NCBI GenBank assembly: GCA_964649195.1
Contig: CAZYPK010000005.1
Location: 1 to 64,000 of the forward strand
Direction of reading: 5' to 3'
DNA from: JTS-RE9 sp964649195
GTDB taxonomy: Bacteria; Planctomycetota; Phycisphaerae; Phycisphaerales; Phycisphaeraceae
Length of the DNA stretch: 64,000 bases
The notes beneath the pieces are model-generated. The model ran no database searches and was not told the DNA's origin. It saw only the letters and a list, made by a program, of their open reading frames with translations. The translations under genes and the position numbers were made by a program. Below, piece by piece: positions 42,952 through 50,882 of this stretch (position 1 is the stretch's first letter; every line of letters starts with the position of its first letter).

Positions 42952-43308
42952 TCATATGCGATCGCCCTGCTGCCCTTGGCCGCGCCGCTTGCATCGCTTT
43001 TTCCACGCGAGCCAGCCGCAGATGTTCACCGGCAGAAGCAGCGTGTTGATCAGAATCACATGCAGGGCGGTGTTCCAGATGAAGGACCACTCCACACCGT
43101 CCGGGGCCGCGATGCCGCCTTGCAGAATCCGGTGATGAAGAATCTGAAAGTCGATCAGCACCACCATCGCCGCGGTCATGCTCCGGCCGATGATGATGCC
43201 GACCAGGCCGCCATAACGCCCCACGAGATAGGCGGCGAGCAGCCAGCATGTCCAGATATAAGGACCGTGCGACACGATCAGCGAGATGGCGCGGTCCATG
43301 AAAGGCAT
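42952..43308 (-). CDS. Small membrane protein, last gene of the Tol-like set
   Basis: 118 residues with three predicted membrane helices (about 8-30, 34-52 and 75-100): SHGPYIWTCWLLAAYLVG, LVGIIIGRSMTAAMVVLIDF and NTALHVILINTLLLPVNICG. Basic tail KKRCKRRGQGQQ. Starts 33 bp after the stop of the zinc-ribbon gene. Family not recognised; role presumably with the neighbouring envelope genes. Confidence 0.65.
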   Translation of the reverse strand: MPFMDRAISLIVSHGPYIWTCWLLAAYLVGRYGGLVGIIIGRSMTAAMVVLIDFQILHHRILQGGIAAPDGVEWSFIWNTALHVILINTLLLPVNICGWLAWKKRCKRRGQGQQGDRI

Positions 43309-43341
43309 CGGAAGTCGTCCGAACCGGGCGCAGGCTCATCA

Positions 43342-44904
43342 TCATCGATGGCTGTTCCTTGCCGTGTCGCGCACGGCTCTTGCGATTTCGCCCATCGCCC
43401 AGATTCCGATGACCAGCCCCAGCCCCAGCGGCGCGACGATCAATACATCCAGCCACTTCGTCCCCGCATCGATCCACAACAGGCCCAGCTTCACCACGCT
43501 TACCAGCGAGATGCACGCCAGCGCCCGCAGAATCCAGCACAGCGCCAGCAGCGTCGCATAGCCCGGCGGCGGCGCCATGCGGCGCGGCCGCGCCGCCGGT
43601 GGTGAGGCTTCCAACAATGGCGCGCTCCACCTCGGCTCTTCACGCCCCCCGGCCCCGGCCCCGCCCCCGGAAGCCCCGGCCCCGGCCCGCAATGGAGCAT
43701 GAACGCCCGCAGCCGCCGCCATCATCCGCCGATCCTCTTCGCTCGCATCGGCGACATCCTCAGCCGCCGGTTGCGCGACAGCCGCCACATTTTCCCGCGC
43801 GCTCTTCACCGGTGACAGCGGTATGGCCTGGGGCGGTCGTTGTTCGGGCGGCGCGGCTGCCGCTGACATCGCCGGCGCCACCGCTTCCACCGGCGTCTTG
43901 CGATCCACGCGCGGGGGAACCGGGGGAACCGGGGGGGCCGGGGGGGCCTTGACCACCACGACAGGCTCGCCGACCTGGGGTTGGTGAAGCTTCGGTTTGC
44001 CGATGGTCTCCTCCTGTTCCGCACCGGCGGAGGCGGAAACGGAAAGCGATCGGGGACTGTGCGATCCGCCGGCCGGTTGGGTTGATTCCTGAGCGTCGTC
44101 CGATTCGTCCTCGCTCTGGCGCTCAAGTTCCTCGCGGCGAACGAAGTCATCGAAAAGATCGCGCACCTCGCCGGCCGGCGCTTCACTGCCCGGCTCCTCA
44201 TCCCCATCCTCATCCGATGCGACCTCATCAGCAGCATCCGCCACAGACCGCTTCACCGGTTCATCGGCGCCCGGCTGACTCGATGCTTCCTCAAAACCTT
44301 CTTCCGAAACGTCAACCGCTTCCATCTTCAGTGCATCAGCCGATGCTTGAGTCGCAGCCTCGTTGATCGCGGATGCCGGTGGTTGCGATTCGGAGACCGA
44401 AGGTTGATCCGTCTCCCGCCCGTCGGTTGTCGGGATGTTTGCAACCTGATCCTCTGCGATCCCTTCCACGCCGCCGGTGACAACATCCGCCGCAGGCTGG
44501 GCGTTGTCCGCAGCCGCATGGGGTGATGGTGATGCCGTCGCATCTTCTTCCGCCGTGTGAATGTTCTGCGGTTCCTCCGCGGTGAAGGCCGCTTCGCCGG
44601 TCGAAGCTGCATCGGCGGTCTCCGCGAGAAATGCGAGCAGCGCCTCATTGCGCTCCGGCAGCGACACATCGGCTTCGCCAGGCGCTGAAGCGGGAGCTTC
44701 GTCATTCACATCACGATGCGCATCCTCCTTCCTGGCCGCCGGCTTCTTCGGCTCTCCCCGCTCTCCCCGCTCTTTCTGCTCTTTCTGCTCTCCCCGCACC
44801 CGCTGCACCTGGCCACAGCCGGGGCATCGCACCTTCTTGCCCTCGGAGCCATCAGGCACCTTGATGCGCACATCGCAGCTTTCACAATGAAATCGAAACG
44901 GCAT
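43342..44904 (-). CDS. Zinc-ribbon / Ala-Pro-rich membrane protein
   Basis: 520 residues from ATG at 44904 with GGGAGG upstream on this strand; longer frames start in repeat sequence. A ribbon at the N-terminus (FHCESC ... VRCPGCG) resembles the MJ0042-type zinc finger of membrane regulatory proteins. Then about 400 low-complexity acidic, Ala/Pro/Glu/Ser-rich residues, with PPAPPVPPVPP encoded by a GGGGGAACC microsatellite. Two C-terminal membrane helices follow (LLALCWILRALACISLV; IVAPLGLGLVIGIWAMG). Probably senses or tethers on the cytoplasmic side. Confidence 0.7.
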   Translation of the reverse strand: MPFRFHCESCDVRIKVPDGSEGKKVRCPGCGQVQRVRGEQKEQKERGERGEPKKPAARKEDAHRDVNDEAPASAPGEADVSLPERNEALLAFLAETADAASTGEAAFTAEEPQNIHTAEEDATASPSPHAAADNAQPAADVVTGGVEGIAEDQVANIPTTDGRETDQPSVSESQPPASAINEAATQASADALKMEAVDVSEEGFEEASSQPGADEPVKRSVADAADEVASDEDGDEEPGSEAPAGEVRDLFDDFVRREELERQSEDESDDAQESTQPAGGSHSPRSLSVSASAGAEQEETIGKPKLHQPQVGEPVVVVKAPPAPPVPPVPPRVDRKTPVEAVAPAMSAAAAPPEQRPPQAIPLSPVKSARENVAAVAQPAAEDVADASEEDRRMMAAAAGVHAPLRAGAGASGGGAGAGGREEPRWSAPLLEASPPAARPRRMAPPPGYATLLALCWILRALACISLVSVVKLGLLWIDAGTKWLDVLIVAPLGLGLVIGIWAMGEIARAVRDTARNSHR

Positions 44905-44964
44905 ATGACCCTCCCGTCCCTTCGGAACGGCGCAAAACACGACGATGAACCACCAACAATCCTC

Positions 44965-45077
44965 CGTACCTTGTGGTTTCGGATTTCGGATTTTCAACTC
45001 GGAACCCGGAACTCGGAACCCGGAACTTGCCTTTCCCTTCGTGCCTTCGTGCCTCCGTGCCTCCGTGCCTCCCCTCC
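44965..45077. repeat. ATTTCGG / GGAACTCGG / GTGCCTTC microsatellites
   Basis: Three simple repeats lie in a row between two operon genes: TTTCGGATTTCGGATTTTC, CTCGGAACCCGGAACTCGG and CTTCGTGCCTCCGTGCC. The first and third recur at 49785-49930, the second-like units at 62290-62410. Confidence 0.8.
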
Positions 45078-46661
45078 TCAATCTTCCTTCGCCCCGCCAA
45101 GCGTCACGTTGATCTTATATTTATTCTGAAGATGCGCATGGGCCCGGCTGGCCTGGCCGCTGGTCGGATAATCGCGGCAGACCTGCTGGAAGGCGCGGAT
45201 GGCGTTCTCCTCCCTGCCCATCGCCTCGTAGGTTTCGCCGATGTTGTAGCGGGCGGCGGCGCCGCTGTCGGGGTAGGCCGTGATGATCTGGCCGTAGAGA
45301 TTCAGCGCCTGCTGAAACTCCTTGAGCCGGCGATGGCACCAGGCCATGCGATCGAGGCTCGCGGGGTAGCGCTCGGCGAGCTGGTAGCTGCCGATCGCCT
45401 CGCGCAGCCTGCCCGCCGCGTCATGGCACTCGGCGATCTGCCAACGCCACTGGCCGGAGCGATCCTTGTCCTGGGTTTCGAGCGTTTCATAAATGGCAAT
45501 CGCCTGGTCCCATTTGCGCTCCTCGCGCCACATGTGGGCGATCTGGGCCTGGCCTCGAATCGGATTGGCGAAGCGGGCATAAACCTTGCGGGCTTCATCG
45601 CGCTTGTTCTGGCCGCGATACCACTGGGCGAAGTTCTCCAGCAGCGTGTCATCCGCGCCGAAGGTCTTCTCCATCTGCTGATAGACCTTGATCACCTCCG
45701 CCGGTCTTCGCGCCCGGCTGTGCGTGTCGGCGATCCAATAGCTGTAGGTCCTCGCACGGTTTTTCGCGGCATCATCGGTCAGCGCCGCGGGCATGACCCC
45801 GTTGAGATGCGCAATCACGCGATCGGCCAGCTTCGCCCCGGTTTCCCTGCGCTTCTCATCGCCGGAGAGCGAACCGATCGGGCCGGCGGAAACCTCGTAA
45901 ATCCAGCGGGTCAACTGCCCATCCTTGTAACTGGTCTCCAGCGCCTTGACCGCCTCCTCGTAATTGCCCGCCGCGAAATGACGATGGGCCAGGTCGCGCG
46001 ACGCCACGATGCAGTGGCCTTCGTTTTCCGCGTTGCGCCGGGTGTCGAATGTCAGATCGTTGAGCAGCATCATCACGCGCCTGTCGTCGTTTTCCTTTTT
46101 CGCAAGATCGATCAGGTCGAGCTTGGTGCGGACGGTGACGACATGATCGGGATATTTTTCGATGACCTGGGCATAGGCCTTCTTCGCGTTGGCCGCCTGT
46201 CCCATGTCGCGGTAGGTCGAGGCGATCAGGTAGGCGCTCTTGACCGCCTCGGGCGACTGCGGCCAGTAATCGATGACCGATTGAAAGCCATCCTTGATGG
46301 CGGTGTTGAGCCTGCGAAGCTGCACCTGGCAGATCGACCAGCGCATCTGGGCGTAGGAGGCGCCTTCGCTGGCTTCATAGAGCTTGAGGAACTTTTCGTA
46401 TTCCGCGATGGCGATCTTCCAATCGCCCCTGGCATAGAACCGGTCGGCGGTGTTGAGCTGATGCCGCTCCACCTCGCGCAGCTTCGCCCAGCGATCGAGC
46501 GACATCTCATCAAACTTCTCAGGCCGGGCGGCGAAGGAAGGGCAGATTGCAAAATGGCCAATGACCATTGCAAATTGCAAAATGCAAAGCGCTCGCGCGA
46601 AGATGGCGCGGCCTCTCTTCATTTTGCAATGGCCATTTTCCAATGGCCATTTTGCATTCAT
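45078..46661 (-). CDS. Secreted TPR protein whose signal peptide lies in a repeat
   Basis: 527 residues from ATG at 46661, which overlaps the stop of the upstream gene by one base (TAATG), so it is translationally coupled. The signal peptide (hydrophobic AIFARALCILQFAMVIGHFA, cleavage near CPSFA) is encoded by an inverted-repeat element. Mature part: tetratricopeptide repeats along the whole length (TADRFYARGDWKIAIAEYEK, QALNLYGQIITAYPDS, AARYNIGETYEAMGREE). Likely a periplasmic partner of the Tol-like complex. Confidence 0.75.
   Translation of the reverse strand: MNAKWPLENGHCKMKRGRAIFARALCILQFAMVIGHFAICPSFAARPEKFDEMSLDRWAKLREVERHQLNTADRFYARGDWKIAIAEYEKFLKLYEASEGASYAQMRWSICQVQLRRLNTAIKDGFQSVIDYWPQSPEAVKSAYLIASTYRDMGQAANAKKAYAQVIEKYPDHVVTVRTKLDLIDLAKKENDDRRVMMLLNDLTFDTRRNAENEGHCIVASRDLAHRHFAAGNYEEAVKALETSYKDGQLTRWIYEVSAGPIGSLSGDEKRRETGAKLADRVIAHLNGVMPAALTDDAAKNRARTYSYWIADTHSRARRPAEVIKVYQQMEKTFGADDTLLENFAQWYRGQNKRDEARKVYARFANPIRGQAQIAHMWREERKWDQAIAIYETLETQDKDRSGQWRWQIAECHDAAGRLREAIGSYQLAERYPASLDRMAWCHRRLKEFQQALNLYGQIITAYPDSGAAARYNIGETYEAMGREENAIRAFQQVCRDYPTSGQASRAHAHLQNKYKINVTLGGAKED
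46548..46656. repeat. TGCAAAATGGCCA inverted-repeat element inside a coding region
   Basis: TGCAAAATGGCCA (46548-46560) and TGGCCATTTTGCA (46644-46656) are perfect 13-bp ends. Inner units (CCATTGCAAATTGCAAAATG; ATTTTGCAATGGCCATTTTC) extend the complementarity. AT-rich compared with flanks. It encodes the first about 37 residues of the TPR protein, including its signal sequence. Confidence 0.8.
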
Positions 46662-48169
46662 TATTTTTTTTCGCGCGTGTCCAGCCATTTGTTGTACTCC
46701 GCATGGGCGTAGAAGATCACGTTCACGCCCAGTTGATAACAGGCCTCGTAAATCTCCCGGGGAACACCAGAGTGTCCGTCAGCCCAGGCGTCGCCGATGT
46801 CGCCCGGATGATAGTACGCCAGCCACCGGCCATCCTTGTACCAGCCCCAGGCATCCTTGCCGCCGTGCGGCGCGACAATGGGCAGGAACGGCAACGTGAA
46901 CGGAATGCGGTGAATCACATCATCAAGAGGCACCTTCACCGGATAAGCGCCCGTGCCTTCGAGCACCTTGTCCATCATGGCGAAGAACTGCCCGTGCCAC
47001 TGCGAACTGCCGCCGTTGTCCGCGAAGATCATGCCGTGCTTGTCGATCAGGTACTCGCGCAGCGTTTCGACTTCTCGCTTGGAAAGCTCGATCGACCGCT
47101 GGCCGGTCATGTAAACCATTGGCGGACTTTTGCCCGTCGCAAACCGGCCCAGTTCCTCGATGGAGCGCGACTCGGTCCTGTCATGCACCTGCTGCCTGGT
47201 CTCGATGCCATAGCGAAGCAGCATGTTCAGGTCCGCCCCGACGCCGAAGTCCTGATCCCAGTCGCCGCCGCGGTATTCGAGGCGGATGAAGCGCACCTTG
47301 CCGCGATTCGTGCCGCTACTGAAGCCCGCGCCGGCGCCCTTGCCCTGGCCGATCTGGTATTCGTGCCTGGTCAGCTCCTGAAGATTGAGCTTCACCTCCT
47401 CGATCGGCGGCGGATTGAAGATCACCGCGCTGAACGGGTTGATCACGAACTTGCGGCGGATCACCTTCTGAATCTTCACCACCTGCACCTTGGGCTTTTC
47501 CTCCCCGCCGCCGGCGGGCATCTCGTAAATCTCCTGACAGCCGCCGATCCGGTTGAAGAGAAACACGAGCAGAAAAAACGCAAGCGTGTAGCCGAAGATG
47601 GTGGTGATGGACTGGTTGAGCTTGGGCGCCTTGCGGCCGTAGTACCAGGCGTCGAGATCGACGGGGTTCCAGATGTCGCCGCCCGGCGCGGGCGGCGCAG
47701 CGGCGACGGAAGAACCGTTCCATTCAAGGCGCGACTCACGCCGTTGATTCAGATGGTGGCGCGAGCCGCGCTCGACACCCCACACCGTCCATGCCAGCCC
47801 GGTGAAGAATACGATCGCCATGCCCGCATTCGCGCAGGTCCGGGCGAGGGATGACCAGCCGAAATAATCGGAGGCGAAGACCGGCAGCGGCCAGATGAAA
47901 ACCACGGCAACGCTGCAAACAGCCGCGCGAGTCATCGGACCCGACGGCCAGGTGAAAATGCAGGCCGCGATCGCCCCCGCGGCGCCGAGCGTGAAAATGC
48001 CCCAGCGCATCGCGTCGGACACGCCATGCGCCCAAAGCCATTCGAGCACGAAGACGAGCCAGATGACCACAGCGGCAAAGATCGCTCCATTCTTCGGCTC
48101 GCGCAGCAGCAGCAAAGCCCGGCGATGCCAGGGCGATGAACCATCGGGTTGTGCTGTCGGCTCACGCAT
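46661..48169 (-). CDS. DUF4159 domain membrane protein
   Basis: 502 residues. N-terminal half has about five membrane helices (AIFAAVVIWLVFVLEWLWA, IFTLGAAGAIAACIFTW, AMAIVFFTGLAWTVWG, IFGYTLAFFLLVFLF). After NRIGGCQEIYE comes the soluble region with NPPPIEEVKLNLQELT and the DUF4159 domain (about 285-490): ADLNMLLRYGIETRQQV, PPMVYMTGQRSIELSKREVE, LREYLIDKHGMIFAD, WYKDGRWLAYYHPGDIGDAW. DUF4159 has a flavodoxin/GATase-like fold; no activity is known. Overlaps the next start by one base. It is a fixed member of the surrounding Tol-like set. Confidence 0.85.
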   Translation of the reverse strand: MREPTAQPDGSSPWHRRALLLLREPKNGAIFAAVVIWLVFVLEWLWAHGVSDAMRWGIFTLGAAGAIAACIFTWPSGPMTRAAVCSVAVVFIWPLPVFASDYFGWSSLARTCANAGMAIVFFTGLAWTVWGVERGSRHHLNQRRESRLEWNGSSVAAAPPAPGGDIWNPVDLDAWYYGRKAPKLNQSITTIFGYTLAFFLLVFLFNRIGGCQEIYEMPAGGGEEKPKVQVVKIQKVIRRKFVINPFSAVIFNPPPIEEVKLNLQELTRHEYQIGQGKGAGAGFSSGTNRGKVRFIRLEYRGGDWDQDFGVGADLNMLLRYGIETRQQVHDRTESRSIEELGRFATGKSPPMVYMTGQRSIELSKREVETLREYLIDKHGMIFADNGGSSQWHGQFFAMMDKVLEGTGAYPVKVPLDDVIHRIPFTLPFLPIVAPHGGKDAWGWYKDGRWLAYYHPGDIGDAWADGHSGVPREIYEACYQLGVNVIFYAHAEYNKWLDTREKK

Positions 48170-48242
48170 GAAACGCTCAACATCCGCGGTGTTTCCAAAC
48201 GCCTTTCGGGGGTGCGCCCATCTTTTGTGGCAGATATTATTC

Positions 48243-48296
48243 CGGGTGGCTGGGGCTGAGTCCGCGAAGCCCCGGCTCCCCCGGCTCCCCTTGCCG
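48243..48296. repeat. TGGGGCTGAG motif with GGCTCC tail
   Basis: GGGTGGCTGGGGCTGAGTCC then GCGAAGCCCCGGCTCCCCC, the family also at 16962, 29223 and 36760. Between two operon genes (48170-48358). Confidence 0.75.
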
Positions 48297-48358
48297 ATGT
48301 TTTGTTCGCAGAGCTTCAGTCATCTGTCGGGCCGAGTACGGCCCGGCTCGCTTGCGAA

Positions 48359-48835
48359 TCATTTGATGTTCTTGAACAGATCATCGCCCACGCTGTCGAG
48401 CGGGTTCTTTCCGGGGTCGAGCGTTTTTGTTTCGCCGATGCCCAGTTTGTCCGCCGCCTCCTGGTCCTTGGTCTTCGCGGTGACAGGAGGCGCAACGGCC
48501 TTGCCGCCGTCATCCGTTTTCGCGGCGGCGGGTGATGTCGCAGCGGCCGGCGATGCGGCCTGGGGTTTGGTCTTGGAGCCGCCAAGGAGGATCGGCAGGA
48601 TGGTGAAGACGATCAGGAGGATGAACGTCCCTCCTGCCGCCAAGGCGGTCGCACGGATGAGATTGCTCTGGGCGATGACGCCGATCACCTCCTGCGGCGT
48701 GCGGCCGCGAAGCTGCTTGACGAACTGGCGCAGCTCGGCGGCGGTCGCGCCGCTGTGGACCCGCAGCCGGCTCATCTGGCCGATGACGCCGGGGGAATCG
48801 GAAGCGGACGGATCATTGTTTGGGTTGCCTGGCAT
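48359..48835 (-). CDS. Small single-pass membrane protein of the Tol-like set
   Basis: 158 residues. Cytoplasmic N-terminus with LRQFVKQLRGRTPQEVIGVI, one helix (LAAGGTFILLIVFTILPILL, about 65-84), then an Ala/Pro/Lys-rich periplasmic tail ending KNPLDSVGDDLFKNIK. Topology is that of an accessory tether. Family not recognised. Lies 33 bp after the second ExbD gene. Confidence 0.7.
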   Translation of the reverse strand: MPGNPNNDPSASDSPGVIGQMSRLRVHSGATAAELRQFVKQLRGRTPQEVIGVIAQSNLIRATALAAGGTFILLIVFTILPILLGGSKTKPQAASPAAATSPAAAKTDDGGKAVAPPVTAKTKDQEAADKLGIGETKTLDPGKNPLDSVGDDLFKNIK

Positions 48836-48868
48836 GGAATGACTCCTTGTCGGGTGGGCGATACCGCC

Positions 48869-49276
48869 CTACTTTTTCCGTGTCTCTTCGAGCACGTGCT
48901 CGAGTTCGCCGCCTGCCGCGCTGATCGCCTCGATCACCGGCTCGAAGATGCTCGCCGGGGCGGTGTCGTGCGACTTGAGCCGCACCTTGCGGTCGCCGCC
49001 GCCCTTGTTCTCAAGTCTTGCCGTAATCAGCCCGGCCAGTTGGTCGATGCCGACCTGGCCGCCGTTGAGGAACACCTTGTGGTCATCGTTGATCAGCACG
49101 CTCACTTCGGAGCCGCCCAGGTTCTCGACCCTGGGAATATCCGCGGGCCGCCATTTCAGATGGCTGTCATCCTCGGCACGGGCGAGGATCACGAAGAAAA
49201 TGAGCAGCAGAAAAGCGATGTCGCCCATGGCGACACTGGGCACATCGGCCTTGACTGTTTTGCGCGCGAACTTCAT
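48869..49276 (-). CDS. ExbD/TolR-family biopolymer transporter, second copy
   Basis: 135 residues from ATG at 49276. Short basic N-terminus (KFARKTVKADVPSVAMGD), one helix (IAFLLLIFFVILA) with the membrane-proximal Asp of ExbD/TolR that takes part in proton movement, and a periplasmic domain with LGGSEVSVLINDDHKVFLNG and HDTAPASIFEPVIEAISAAG. Pairs with the TolQ-like channel gene upstream. Confidence 0.88.
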   Translation of the reverse strand: MKFARKTVKADVPSVAMGDIAFLLLIFFVILARAEDDSHLKWRPADIPRVENLGGSEVSVLINDDHKVFLNGGQVGIDQLAGLITARLENKGGGDRKVRLKSHDTAPASIFEPVIEAISAAGGELEHVLEETRKK

Positions 49277-49317
49277 GTCGTTTTCCGTGCGATCCGTGGG
49301 AGCGAAGCCGCAGGCGG

Positions 49318-49776
49318 CTAGTCCGTTTCGATGATGCGCTCCTCCTCCAGTTGCAGCGTGACGATGCCGCCCGCGCGTTCGATCGCCGCGGTCACCTGAA
49401 TCCAAAATTTGTAGGGCGTGTTCCTGTCATCCTTGGTGCTCACCACCACGATGCGGTCGGCATCGGGCATGTCGCGCACCTCGCGGCCCGATTCCTCCTT
49501 GCGCTTCATCACCTTGACCAGTTCATCCTCAAAGTTCGCAATCGTGACCACGTTGCCGTTGAGCATCACCACGCCGCCCTTGAGGTTCACCTCGACGGGT
49601 TTGGTCTGCTGCTTCTCCTCCTTCCGAGGCTCGGCACGGGGAATGTCCTGCCTGCGTCCGGTGTCGGGCGAAACCGAAACGCAGACAAGAAAGAAGACGA
49701 TCAGGTTGAACGCAATATCCCCCGTCGCCACGGCAGGCAGTTCGACAAGCAACTTGGATCGACGGCGAAGGTTCAT
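49318..49776 (-). CDS. ExbD/TolR-family biopolymer transporter, first copy
   Basis: 152 residues. MNLRRRSKLLVELPAVATGD, the helix IAFNLIVFFLVCVSV carrying Asp at its start, and the periplasmic domain (VNLKGGVVMLNGNVVTIANF, DRIVVVSTKDDRNTPYKFWI, AIERAGGIVTLQLEE). 41 bp separate it from the second ExbD gene. Two non-identical ExbD genes next to one TolQ gene suggest a heteromeric ring, as in other planctomycete operons. Confidence 0.88.
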   Translation of the reverse strand: MNLRRRSKLLVELPAVATGDIAFNLIVFFLVCVSVSPDTGRRQDIPRAEPRKEEKQQTKPVEVNLKGGVVMLNGNVVTIANFEDELVKVMKRKEESGREVRDMPDADRIVVVSTKDDRNTPYKFWIQVTAAIERAGGIVTLQLEEERIIETD

Positions 49777-49784
49777 GGGGATGG

Positions 49785-49930
49785 GAATTTCGGATTTCGG
49801 ATTTCGGATTTCGGATTTGGCTGCTTCGCGTTCTCGCTTTTCTTCTTCCCCTTCGTGCCTCCGTGCCTTCGTGCCTTTATGCCTTCCCCTCCGTGCCTCC
49901 GTGCCTCCGTGCCTTCGTGCCTTCCTCCCT
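49785..49930. repeat. ATTTCGG and GTGCCTTC microsatellites
   Basis: Four copies of TTTCGGA (49788-49818), then CGTGCCTCCGTGCCTTCGTG-type 9-mers up to 49928. Located between the ExbD and TolQ-like genes; the same two repeats are found together at 44965-45077. Confidence 0.8.
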
Positions 49931-49936
49931 TCATGC

Positions 49937-50806
49937 TTATTTTTCCACCGCCTCGATCGCCGATTGCAGCGTCACGGTTTCGATGAGTTCGGAGGCGGAT
50001 TCCTCGACATCGAGGACGAAGCGGTTGATCAGGCCGGTGAAGTAGTTGTAGGCCATGAACGCGGGGATGCCCACGATCAGGCCGAAGCAGGTGGTGAGGA
50101 GCGCGACCTTGATGCCGCCTGCGGCGAGTTTGACGATGTTTTCCTTGCCGATGCCCGCCTCGATTTCATCGAAGGAGATGATCATGCCCTGCACGGTGCC
50201 CAGGAACCCGACCATCGGGGCGACGCTGGAGATGGTGGCGAGGATGGGCAGGTGACGTTCGAGGGCGGCGACGATGTGAACGCCGTAGTCCTCCATCGTC
50301 TTGACGACCTGTGCCTGAATCGACGCGGTGTCGTAATCGAGCTTTCGCAGCAGCACGTATTTGCGAAGCCCCGACCCCAGGATCGCAGGCACCGGCCCCT
50401 GCTCCCTGTTCACCAGGGCCAGCGCCTCCTCGGCGCGGTCGTCGGCCAGATGCTCCTGCACCTTGCGGCGAAGCAGTTCGGAATCGACGCCCAGCATGCG
50501 CAGGCTGCGGGTGCGCTCGATGATGACCCCGGCGGCGAGGACGCCCAGGAAAAGAATCGGCCACATGAAGATGCCGCCGTTGACCAACAGCCCCAGCGCC
50601 CCCTGCTCGTACCACGCCTCCCCCTTGGCCGGCGCGGTGGTCGCCGCCGTCGCCTCGCCTTCGCCGGTTTGGGGCGCAGCATCCGTCTTGCCGTCGGCGG
50701 CCTTGTCCGCCGGCCTGGGTCCATCCTTCTCCTTTGCCGCTTTCGCCGCCGCGTCCTTGAGTGTGTCGCCGGGCTTCGCGTCCGATTGTGCCAAAGTCAA
50801 GTGCAT
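49937..50806 (-). CDS. MotA/TolQ/ExbB proton channel family protein
   Basis: 289 residues from ATG at 50806, with GAGGA upstream on this strand. An Ala/Lys-rich periplasmic-type N-terminus (about 1-60) precedes the three-helix fold: GALGLLVNGGIFMWPILFLG, then the cytoplasmic loop SLRMLGVDSELLRRKVQEHL, helix 2 LPILATISSVAPMVGFLGTV and helix 3 IKVALLTTCFGLIVGIPAFM. The conserved small residues and Thr facing the pore are present. Works with the ExbD proteins to convert proton flow into force on periplasmic partners. Confidence 0.9.
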   Translation of the reverse strand: MHLTLAQSDAKPGDTLKDAAAKAAKEKDGPRPADKAADGKTDAAPQTGEGEATAATTAPAKGEAWYEQGALGLLVNGGIFMWPILFLGVLAAGVIIERTRSLRMLGVDSELLRRKVQEHLADDRAEEALALVNREQGPVPAILGSGLRKYVLLRKLDYDTASIQAQVVKTMEDYGVHIVAALERHLPILATISSVAPMVGFLGTVQGMIISFDEIEAGIGKENIVKLAAGGIKVALLTTCFGLIVGIPAFMAYNYFTGLINRFVLDVEESASELIETVTLQSAIEAVEK

Positions 50807-50882
50807 GAAATTCCTCGGAGAAAAAATCGTGTGACCCGCGTTGATTTCGTGTTTTCCTGATTTCCTGATTTCATGGTGTTGT

